Positions 36,462 through 43,767 of a DNA stretch of 64,000 nucleotides are shown here, one piece after another (position 1 is the first letter of the stretch; each line of letters starts with the position of its first letter). Location: positions 3,658,001 to 3,722,000 of the forward strand of contig NZ_JANADP010000001.1 in assembly GCF_024199945.1 (NCBI RefSeq). Reading direction: 5' to 3'. The stretch comes from Bradyrhizobium sp. CCGUVB4N. GTDB lineage: Bacteria > Pseudomonadota > Alphaproteobacteria > Rhizobiales > Xanthobacteraceae. The translations under genes were made by a program, and so were the position numbers. The notes under the pieces were generated by a model that was given only the letters and a program-made list of their open reading frames with translations, was not told the DNA's origin and did not search any database.

Positions 36462-37310
36462 ATGAACCGCCCCGAACGCACCTTCACAGCAGAACAGATC
36501 CGACTGGAGCGGCGCCTGCCGACATATTGGCGCGTCACCTTCGACATGCCGCCGGTGAACATCTTTGGTCCGAAGCACCTGTCATTGCTCAACGATATCA
36601 TCACCGCGATCGAAACCGATCCGCAGGTGAAGGTCGTGGTGTTCGACAGTGCTGTCGAAGGCTTCTTCATCACGCATTACGACTTCTTGGCGCCGCTGGA
36701 GGACTCTTTGAGCATCCCGCCGGGGCCGACCGGGCTGCAGGCGCTGCCCGACATGCTGGTGCGCCTGAGCCGTGCACCGGTGGTGTCGATTGCCTCGATC
36801 CGGGGCCGCGCGACCGGTGTCGGCAGTGAGCTCGCGCTCGCAAGCGACATGCGCTTTGCCAGTCGCGAGAAGGCGATCCTGTCGCAATGGGAGGTCGGTG
36901 CGGGCCTGGTGCCTGGCGGCGGGCCGATGGCGCGGTTGCCGCGCTTGATGGGCCGCGGCCGTGCGCTGGAGGTCCTGCTGAGTGCCGACGACATCCATGG
37001 TGATCTTGCCGAACGCTACGGTTACGTGAACCGGTCGATGCCGGATACGGAACTCGATGGCTTCGTCGAGGCGCTCGCCATGCGTATCGCCACTTTCGAC
37101 AAGGACGCGATTGCGGAGACCAAGCGTCTGGTCGATGTCGCAAGCCTGCCGCCGGATGAGGAAATCAAGCCGGAGTGGGGCGCGTTCATAGGAGCTCTTG
37201 GTCGTCCCGCGAGCCAAACCCGGATCAAGGCGCTCATGGCGCGTGGTTTTCATCGCGCGGGCGATGTCGAAAACCGGCTGGGCTTCCACGTCGGACAGAT
37301 CGGCATCTGA
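36462..37310 (+). CDS. Enoyl-CoA hydratase/isomerase family protein
   Basis: A 282-residue crotonase-fold protein. It has the oxyanion-hole region SIRGRATGVGSELALASDMRFA (~112-132) and VGAGLVPGGGPMARLPRLMGRGRALE (~144-170). The usual Glu/Asp catalytic pairs are not obvious, so the reaction could be other than hydration. The ribosome binding site CAGGAG is 9 nt upstream of ATG 36462. Lies 65 nt after the epoxide hydrolase on the same strand. Confidence 0.8.
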   Translation: MNRPERTFTAEQIRLERRLPTYWRVTFDMPPVNIFGPKHLSLLNDIITAIETDPQVKVVVFDSAVEGFFITHYDFLAPLEDSLSIPPGPTGLQALPDMLVRLSRAPVVSIASIRGRATGVGSELALASDMRFASREKAILSQWEVGAGLVPGGGPMARLPRLMGRGRALEVLLSADDIHGDLAERYGYVNRSMPDTELDGFVEALAMRIATFDKDAIAETKRLVDVASLPPDEEIKPEWGAFIGALGRPASQTRIKALMARGFHRAGDVENRLGFHVGQIGI

Positions 37311-37424
37311 TGGAACCGCTGCGGCGCTCGACCGGTTGGAGGGCGACACGGCAGTGATGCCGGGATAGCCTTCCACCGGTGCGGAGCGCCGCCAAACGAC
37401 TACAAGCAATCAAGGAGAAAACAG

Positions 37425-37847
37425 ATGATCCGCAAGGCAAAAGCAGTATGGCAGGGCACCGGTCGCGACGGCACCGGCCACCTATCGAGCGAATCCGGCG
37501 TGCTCGCCGAGACGCCCTATTCGTTCAAGACGCGCTTCGAGAACGAGAAGGGCACCAATCCCGAGGAATTGATCGCAGCCGCCCACGCCGGCTGTTTCAC
37601 CATGGCGCTGGCCTTCGGTCTTCAGCTCGCGGGCTTCACGCCGACTGAGCTCTCCACGGAGGCCGCGGTCACCCTCGATCCCGATGGGAAGGGATTCAAG
37701 ATCAGCAAGTCGGCGTTGACCCTGCGCGCCAAGGTGCCGAACCTCGACGATGCTGGTTTTGCCAAGATCGCCGGCGAGGCCGAGAAGAACTGTCCGGTGT
37801 CGAAAGTGCTCAACGCGACGATCACGCTCGACGCCAAATTGACCTAG
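37425..37847 (+). CDS. OsmC family peroxiredoxin
   Basis: A 140-residue OsmC/Ohr-like thiol peroxidase with the two reactive cysteines in HAGCFTMAL (~C57) and KNCPVSKVL (~C125) and the family start KAKAVWQGTGRDGTGHLS. It reduces organic hydroperoxides in the cytoplasm. Strong ribosome binding site AAGGAGAA. It fits the neighbouring MsrA and detoxification genes. Confidence 0.92.
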   Translation: MIRKAKAVWQGTGRDGTGHLSSESGVLAETPYSFKTRFENEKGTNPEELIAAAHAGCFTMALAFGLQLAGFTPTELSTEAAVTLDPDGKGFKISKSALTLRAKVPNLDDAGFAKIAGEAEKNCPVSKVLNATITLDAKLT

Positions 37848-37868
37848 CCAACCCGCGGAGACGGCATC

Positions 37869-38303
37869 ATGCCACGCCAGCATCAGCCGGATGAAGACAG
37901 GTTCCGGGCGATCCTGCCCGAGGATATCGACTGGAAGCCGTTTCCAGCATTTCCGCCTGGGGCGCGGCTTGCCGTCATGGTTGGTCATCCCACCGAGCCC
38001 GGCCCCTATGTGGTCCGGGTGAGGGTGCCCGGCGGCACCAAGCTGATGCCGCACAAGCATCCGGAGGACCGGATCTATACGGTCATGTCGGGCGTCTTCT
38101 ACATCGGACTTGGTGAGACCTTCGATGGCGATCAGGTGAAAGCCTATCCTCCGGGCAGCGTGATTGTCCTGCCCGGCGAGACCTGGCATTTTCATTGGGC
38201 GAAGTCCGGCGAATACATCACGCAGGTGTCGGCGATCGGACCGCTTGGTCTGGAGTATCACGATGATCATGATGACCCTCGCTTGCACGTGGCGACGCAG
38301 TAA
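37869..38303 (+). CDS. Cupin domain protein
   Basis: A 144-residue single cupin. Metal-binding residues are in the HKHPEDRIYTVMSG motif (two His and one Glu/Asp) and the second cupin motif PGETWHFHWA. No catalytic family can be named. It is 21 nt downstream of osmC-like gene and probably co-transcribed. Confidence 0.82.
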   Translation: MPRQHQPDEDRFRAILPEDIDWKPFPAFPPGARLAVMVGHPTEPGPYVVRVRVPGGTKLMPHKHPEDRIYTVMSGVFYIGLGETFDGDQVKAYPPGSVIVLPGETWHFHWAKSGEYITQVSAIGPLGLEYHDDHDDPRLHVATQ

Positions 38304-38339
38304 GGTCAGATCATCCGAATTGACGAGATGGAGCATCAA

Positions 38340-38855
38340 ATGACGACAGAGCGCGCAGTTTTGGCCGGAGGCTGCTTCTGGGGCATGCAGGATCTCATCC
38401 GCAAGCAGCCCGGCGTGATCTCGACGCGGGTCGGCTACACCGGCGGTCGGGTGAAGAACGCCACCTATCGCAATCACGAAGGTCATGCCGAAGCGATCGA
38501 GATCATGTTCGATCCCGCGAAGACCAGTTTTCGCACCATGCTGGAGTTCTTCTTCCAGATCCACGACCCCACCACGCTCAACCGCCAGGGCAATGATCGG
38601 GGCACGAGCTACCGCTCAGCGATTTTCTACACATCGGACGAGCAGAAGCGCGTTGCCCAAGACACCATTGCCGATGTCGAGGCATCGGGTCTGTGGCCCG
38701 GTAAGGTGGTGACGGAAGTCGCCCCCGTTGGCGAATTCTGGGAGGCAGAACCTGAGCATCAGGATTATCTCGAACGCTATCCTGACGGTTACACCTGTCA
38801 TTTCATCCGGCCCGACTGGAAGCTGCCGCGACGCGCGGTGGCTGCCGGGAGCTAG
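38340..38855 (+). CDS. msrA: Peptide-methionine (S)-S-oxide reductase
   Basis: A 171-residue MsrA with the catalytic motif GGCFWG (C12), the substrate-binding [27 protein letters not shown] and EPEHQDYL segments. ATG 38340 places the GGCFWG motif at the usual distance from the start and has GGAG upstream; ATG 38328 is an alternative. Repairs oxidised methionine in the cytoplasm. Confidence 0.95.
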   Translation: MTTERAVLAGGCFWGMQDLIRKQPGVISTRVGYTGGRVKNATYRNHEGHAEAIEIMFDPAKTSFRTMLEFFFQIHDPTTLNRQGNDRGTSYRSAIFYTSDEQKRVAQDTIADVEASGLWPGKVVTEVAPVGEFWEAEPEHQDYLERYPDGYTCHFIRPDWKLPRRAVAAGS

Positions 38856-38857
38856 CG

Positions 38858-39151
38858 ATGGCCAAGGGATACTGGATCACCCTCTATCGCTCGATCTCCG
38901 ATCCAGAGGCGTTGGCGGCCTATGCGAAGCTCGCAGGTCCGGCCATCATCGCCAATGGTGGCCGGTTCCTCGCCCGTGGCAATGCGGCGAAGGTCTATGA
39001 GCAGGGCATCGCGCAGCGCGCCACTGTGACCGAGTTCGACAACCTCGAGCTCGCCGTGGCGGCGCACGACAGCCCCGCCTATCAGGACGCGCTCAAGGTG
39101 CTCGGCAATGCCTGCGAGCGCGACGTCCGCATCGTCGAGGGATTGGGCTGA
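38858..39151 (+). CDS. DUF1330 family protein
   Basis: A 97-residue ferredoxin-like/dimeric alpha-beta barrel protein of the DUF1330 family (YWITLYRSISDPEALAAYAKLAGPAI ... GRFLARG ... VTEFDNLELAVAAHDSPAYQDAL). Starts 2 nt after msrA and is co-transcribed. Function is not established for the family; stress-related contexts are common. Confidence 0.85.
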   Translation: MAKGYWITLYRSISDPEALAAYAKLAGPAIIANGGRFLARGNAAKVYEQGIAQRATVTEFDNLELAVAAHDSPAYQDALKVLGNACERDVRIVEGLG

Positions 39152-39252
39152 ACCCAAGGACATGTTGCCCGGGGAGCGAGCGATGACCGAAGCTTGTGAG
39201 ATGAGCGTTCCCCGGTGGCATTCGTCGTTGCGGTTGGCCGTGCCGCCGTCTG

Positions 39253-39876
39253 TCATCCGCAAATCACATCCACCGCCTTGCGGGCAAGCTCCTTCAGTTC
39301 GGCGCGGGAGGTGCCGGCGCGGGCCCGGATTGCGATCGTATGCATCGTGGCCGCCGCCAGGATGGCGAGCGCCGCGGGATCGGCATCGCGCTTCAGTTCG
39401 CCCTTGTCCTTTGCAAGACGGAATCGTGCCTCGAAATCAGCGTCGATCGCGCGAAGTCCTGTCGCAACGCTCTTTCGGATCGCCGCATCTTCTGCGGTTT
39501 CGGTAACCGCAGTTCCGAGCACAAAGCAACCACGGGCGTGTCCCTTGCCCGAAAAGTAGATGGAAAGGGCCGCGTCGTAGGCGAGCATCAGCGCTTCGTT
39601 TAGGGGGTGGTCCCCCGCGAGGGCGTCGCGCGTGGCGGCGAGGCTGACGTCCCAATAGCGGGCGAGCGCCTCGAGGTAGAGTGCGTGCTTGTTGCCGAAG
39701 ACTGCATAGAGGCTCGGCGGGCTCATGCCGGTGGCCGCCGCGACCTTGTCCAGCGAAGTTCCGGAGTAGCCGGTCTTCCAAAAGGTTTCGGTTGCTCGCT
39801 TGAGGGCCGTTTTAGCGTCGTAGGCGGGTGGCCGTCCGCGGCGTGCCGGACTCGTTTCGCTGGTTTTTCGCGCCAT
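39253..39876 (-). CDS. TetR family transcriptional regulator
   Basis: A 207-residue repressor. The N-terminal TetR helix-turn-helix (~10-60; GTSLDKVAAATGMSPPSLYAVFGNKHALY) is typical of the AcrR-type group; the C-terminus is a helical ligand-binding domain. Divergent from an EmrA/EmrB-like efflux pair, so it probably represses the pair and itself, relieved by a pump substrate. Confidence 0.9.
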   Translation of the reverse strand: MARKTSETSPARRGRPPAYDAKTALKRATETFWKTGYSGTSLDKVAAATGMSPPSLYAVFGNKHALYLEALARYWDVSLAATRDALAGDHPLNEALMLAYDAALSIYFSGKGHARGCFVLGTAVTETAEDAAIRKSVATGLRAIDADFEARFRLAKDKGELKRDADPAALAILAAATMHTIAIRARAGTSRAELKELARKAVDVICG

Positions 39877-39911
39877 ATCGTCAAGACCCCGGTTGTCGTG
39901 CCTGGTTACAG

Positions 39912-39996
39912 ATATTTGTATGGACCGTTATAAAAATCAAGATGCGGAGGCTTGATTGCCGGTTCATGGGACCGTATTTGTAACGAACGTTAGTTA
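39912..39996. promoter_or_regulatory. Two candidate TetR operator copies
   Basis: The 139-nt divergent region holds two similar words: TATTTGTATGGACCGTTA (39914-39931) and TATTTGTAACGAACGTTA (39975-39992), 61 bp apart, matching at about 15 of 18 positions. The second contains the inverted repeat TAAC-N4-GTTA. One copy sits near each start codon, as expected for dual repression. Confidence 0.5.
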
Positions 39997-40015
39997 ATTG
40001 AATGCGAGGATTTCG

Positions 40016-41161
40016 ATGCGTTTCAATTTCGCGCCAATCGCCGGCTGGTGGGGCGATCGCATGAGTTTCGGCGGGAGCGAAGCTGTTGGCCAGTCGGTCC
40101 GAGCGGAACTCGGGACGCGGCTGCGCCGGCCCTTGATGCTGGCCGTGCCGATCATTGTGGCCGTGTTCGGCGCCTCACTGTATCTGGCCCAGGAGCAATA
40201 CGTTTCGACCGACGATGCATTCGTTCGAGCTGCGAAAGTGACCATCAACGCCCGGGTTTCCGGTCAGGCGATTGAGATCGCCGTGCACGACAACGAGCGC
40301 GTTCATCAGGGACAGGTCCTGTTTCGCATCGATCCGGAGCCCTACCAGATCGCCGTCGATCAGGCGGAGGCCCGGCTCGGCAGCGCGCGGCTCCAGATCG
40401 AATCTCTCAAGGCGACCTACCGCCAGCAGCAGGCGGAGTTGCAATCTTCAAAGGATTCGGCTGCCTTCGACGAGCGCGAGTTCGACCGCAAGAAAATGCT
40501 CGTGGCTTCCGACTTCACGCCGCGCGCAGTCTACGAGCGGGCCGAAACGGATATGAAGGTCGCCCGCCATCGCACGACGTCGATCGAACAGCAGATCGCC
40601 AACACGATCGTCGCGCTCAGCGGCGATCCCGATATCGACGTCGATCGCCACCCGACGGTTCGCGCGGCAAAGGCGCAGCTCGATCGCGCGCGGCTCGATC
40701 TCTCTTATGCCACCGTGACAGCGCCCGACGACGGCATCGTGACGAAGGTCGACGATCTGCAGATCGGCGGCTTCGTCAACGCCGGAGCGCCCACATTCTC
40801 CCTGCTGTCGAGCCGACATGTCTGGGTCGAGGCGAATTTTCGGGAAACCGGTCTGACCCACATGCATCCCGGTCAAGAGGCGACGATCGACGTCGATGCT
40901 TATCCTGATCGCAAGTTCAAGGCGCATGTCGACAGCATGAGCCCCGGCACCGGATCGGACTTCTCGGTGCTGCCGCCCGAGAATGCAACCGGGAACTGGG
41001 TCAAAGTCGTTCAGCGTTTGCCGGTGCGTCTCGAACTCGATGATCTCGATCCGACCCGTCCCCTGTTTTCGGGCATCAGCGTGACGGCGCGGGTCGATAC
41101 CGGCTATCGCCGCACCTGGCTGCATCTGCTCCGACCCGCGTTCGCGACGGAGGGCAAATGA
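40016..41161 (+). CDS. HlyD/EmrA-type membrane fusion protein
   Basis: A 381-residue periplasmic adaptor with one N-terminal membrane helix (~43-62), a biotinyl-lipoyl-like half (STDDAFVRAAKVTINARVSGQ), a coiled-coil hairpin (~110-200) and the second lipoyl half with APDDGIVTKVDDLQIGGFV. ATG 40016 has GAGGA 6 nt upstream; a TTG at 39998 is less likely. Links the inner-membrane pump at 41158 to an outer-membrane channel encoded elsewhere. Confidence 0.9.
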   Translation: MRFNFAPIAGWWGDRMSFGGSEAVGQSVRAELGTRLRRPLMLAVPIIVAVFGASLYLAQEQYVSTDDAFVRAAKVTINARVSGQAIEIAVHDNERVHQGQVLFRIDPEPYQIAVDQAEARLGSARLQIESLKATYRQQQAELQSSKDSAAFDEREFDRKKMLVASDFTPRAVYERAETDMKVARHRTTSIEQQIANTIVALSGDPDIDVDRHPTVRAAKAQLDRARLDLSYATVTAPDDGIVTKVDDLQIGGFVNAGAPTFSLLSSRHVWVEANFRETGLTHMHPGQEATIDVDAYPDRKFKAHVDSMSPGTGSDFSVLPPENATGNWVKVVQRLPVRLELDDLDPTRPLFSGISVTARVDTGYRRTWLHLLRPAFATEGK

Positions 41162-42654
41162 GTACGACAGTCCCGTCAGCCGCCGCCAACGAGAGGCACC
41201 ACACGATCGCCGCGGCTGCTCTCTTGGCGACCTACATGCAGGCCGTCAACATCTCGATACCGAACGCCGCGCTGCCGCACATTCAGGCGACGCTCTCGAT
41301 GGCCAATGACGAGGTCGGCTGGGTCTTTTCGTCCTATATCGCCGCGAGTGCCGTGACCATGTCGATCACGCAATGGCTGGCGGCACGTTATGGCCGGAAG
41401 CAGGTCTATCAGGTCGCCGTGGCGATCTTCGTGCTTGGCCTGGTGCTCGATACTCTCGCGACCACGTCCATCCAGTTTGTGCTGGCCCGGATCCTCCAGG
41501 GTGCAGCGAGCGGGCCGCTTGCGCCGCTCTCGCTGGCGATCCTGCTCGAGGTGACGCCGCCGGCGCGACATGCCCGCATCAGCCTGGCCTGGACCGTGTG
41601 TTCCTTGCTCGGCATCAGCAGTGGCCCCGGCATTGGCGGTTGGCTCAGTGAATATCAGGGCTGGCCGTCGATCTTCTATTTCAGCCTGCCGATGACGGCA
41701 TTCATCTTCCTGACGATGGCCCAATCGCTGAGCGAGAAGCGGGCGGAGCGGAGCCAGTCCTTTGACTTTTTCGGTCTGACAACCTTCTCCGTCGGCATGA
41801 TCGGGCTGCAAATGCTGCTTGACCGCGGCGAACGCCTCGAATGGTTTGCCTCGACGGAGATCTGGGTCGAAGCGATCGCCTCGGTCCTGGGCTTCTATCT
41901 CTTCATCGTCCACGTCATGACGACCAGGGAGCATTTTCTTCGCACAGCACTGTTCAGGGACCGCAATCTCGTGCTCTCGACGGTCATCTCATTTGCGGTT
42001 GGCTTCGTCCTGCTGCCGACCCTGGCCTTGACGTCCCCGATGCTCGAGGAGTTGCTCAACTACCCCGTCGATACCACGGGCTATATGACCATTCCGCGCG
42101 GTGTGGCGCTCGTGGGAGCGCTGGTGCTGACGAGCCTGGTTCCAGCGCAGGTCGACAGCAGGCCGTTCCTCATCGGGGGAATGACGCTGGTGGTCTATGC
42201 CAATTGGCTGATGCTCGGCTATTCACCGGCGATGGATTGGCGGCCGGTGGTCGAGGCCGGCCTGCTCCAGGGCGCCGGTATCGGTATGTTGCTGCCGACG
42301 CTCGCCAGGGCCGCGTTCGGCACGCTCGATCCGAAACGTCGTCCGGAAGGCAGCGCGCTGATCAACCTGTCGCGCCTTTATGGCAGCACCATCGGCATCG
42401 CGGTGGTCCAGTTGTTCTTGTACGCCAACACGCAGGCCGTGCACGTCGCACTCGCCAAGACCCTGACGCCCTATCGTGTCGCCGCTTATTTCGGAGGCTC
42501 GATCGGCAAGCCGGGCCTTGCCGCGCTCAACGGCATGGTGACGCGGCAGGCGGCCACAGTCGCGGTCATCGACCAGTTCGAGATCCTGATGTTCGCCATG
42601 CTCGTCGTGATCCCGCTCGTGTTCTTTCTCCGCAAGCCGCGGCCCGCCGGTTAA
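41158..42654 (+). CDS. DHA2-type MFS drug exporter (EmrB-like)
   Basis: A 498-residue 14-helix major facilitator with motif A (LAARYGRKQVYQ) after helix 2 and a long loop around residues 195-205. Start overlaps the adaptor stop (ATGA). With the adaptor it would export toxic hydrophobic compounds using the proton gradient, under control of the divergent TetR protein. Confidence 0.92.
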   Translation: MSTTVPSAAANERHHTIAAAALLATYMQAVNISIPNAALPHIQATLSMANDEVGWVFSSYIAASAVTMSITQWLAARYGRKQVYQVAVAIFVLGLVLDTLATTSIQFVLARILQGAASGPLAPLSLAILLEVTPPARHARISLAWTVCSLLGISSGPGIGGWLSEYQGWPSIFYFSLPMTAFIFLTMAQSLSEKRAERSQSFDFFGLTTFSVGMIGLQMLLDRGERLEWFASTEIWVEAIASVLGFYLFIVHVMTTREHFLRTALFRDRNLVLSTVISFAVGFVLLPTLALTSPMLEELLNYPVDTTGYMTIPRGVALVGALVLTSLVPAQVDSRPFLIGGMTLVVYANWLMLGYSPAMDWRPVVEAGLLQGAGIGMLLPTLARAAFGTLDPKRRPEGSALINLSRLYGSTIGIAVVQLFLYANTQAVHVALAKTLTPYRVAAYFGGSIGKPGLAALNGMVTRQAATVAVIDQFEILMFAMLVVIPLVFFLRKPRPAG

Positions 42655-42746
42655 CGCCGGGGAGCCGTGAAATGACATCGCATCGTCAATTTCGATCACC
42701 TCGTGCCGCTTGTGCGTAAGCCGAGGCCAAACAAAGGAGCATCAGC

Positions 42747-43685
42747 ATGACGTCGTCCGATTCACTTCGTTATACGAAGATTCCAACCCATGGGTCCGGT
42801 GCGATTCCCGCCGTGGGATTTGGCACGCTCATTCCGGATCCGCTCGTGACCAAGCAGGCCACCAAGGCTGCACTGGAGGCGGGATTTCGACATCTCGATT
42901 GTGCCGAGCGCTACCGTAACGAGGCGGCGGTTGGCGATGCGTTGCAGGAGGCGTTCAAGGAGGGGAATCTTCAGCGCCAAGACCTGTTCGTGACGACGAA
43001 GCTATGGAACACCAATCACCGGCCGGAACGAGTCAAGGCTGCCTTCGACGCCAGCCGCCGGCGGCTGCAACTCGACGATATCGACTGCTACATCATCCAT
43101 ACGCCGTTTGCCTTTCAACCCGGCGACGAGCAAGACCCGAGAGACGAGCGCGGTCAGGTCATCTATGATTCAGGCGTGACGTTGGCGGAGACGTGGGGAG
43201 CGCTGGAGCGCCTTGTCGACGAGGGCCACTGCAAGTCGATAGGCCTGTCGGATATCACCCTGGAGAAGCTGCGCGAGATCGTTGCGGTTGCGCGGATCAG
43301 GCCAGCCATGGTGCAAGTCGAATCGCATCCGTATCTGCCCGAATGGGAGCTGCTCGACTTCTGTCGCGAGCATGGGATCGTGCTCCAGGCGTTTGCAGCG
43401 CTGGGACACGCCATGAAGCCGAACCTCCTGGCCGACCCGGTGATCACCACCATCGCGGAGCGCCTCGACAAGACACCGGCTCAGATTGCTCTGGCCTGGG
43501 CTGTCCAGCGCGGCACCGCTTTCCTGACGACTTCGACCAATCCCCGGCGTATTCGGGAAAACTTCGATATTTCGACGCTGCCTGAAGACGCCATGCGGGA
43601 GATACGGGCCGAGATCACGACAAACGTCAGGTTCAACACGGTGGTCGAAACCGGCGTGCCCGGATTTATTCCCCGAGCAGGATGA
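42747..43685 (+). CDS. Aldo/keto reductase
   Basis: A 312-residue NADPH-dependent TIM-barrel oxidoreductase with the catalytic tetrad visible: Asp in FRHLDCAE, Tyr in AERYRNE, Lys in FVTTKLW and His in CYIIHTPF; cofactor binding near TSTNPRRIREN. A strong ribosome binding site (AAAGGAG) precedes ATG 42747. Reduces aldehydes or ketones and so fits the efflux and carbonyl-stress setting. Confidence 0.92.
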   Translation: MTSSDSLRYTKIPTHGSGAIPAVGFGTLIPDPLVTKQATKAALEAGFRHLDCAERYRNEAAVGDALQEAFKEGNLQRQDLFVTTKLWNTNHRPERVKAAFDASRRRLQLDDIDCYIIHTPFAFQPGDEQDPRDERGQVIYDSGVTLAETWGALERLVDEGHCKSIGLSDITLEKLREIVAVARIRPAMVQVESHPYLPEWELLDFCREHGIVLQAFAALGHAMKPNLLADPVITTIAERLDKTPAQIALAWAVQRGTAFLTTSTNPRRIRENFDISTLPEDAMREIRAEITTNVRFNTVVETGVPGFIPRAG

Positions 43686-43767
43686 CGCGAGCAGTGTGGA
43701 GCCGCGTTCTGCGACCGGGGGCGCGGCGTGGGGCTTGGGTCGAACCCTTGGATCGTGGACGCCCTGG

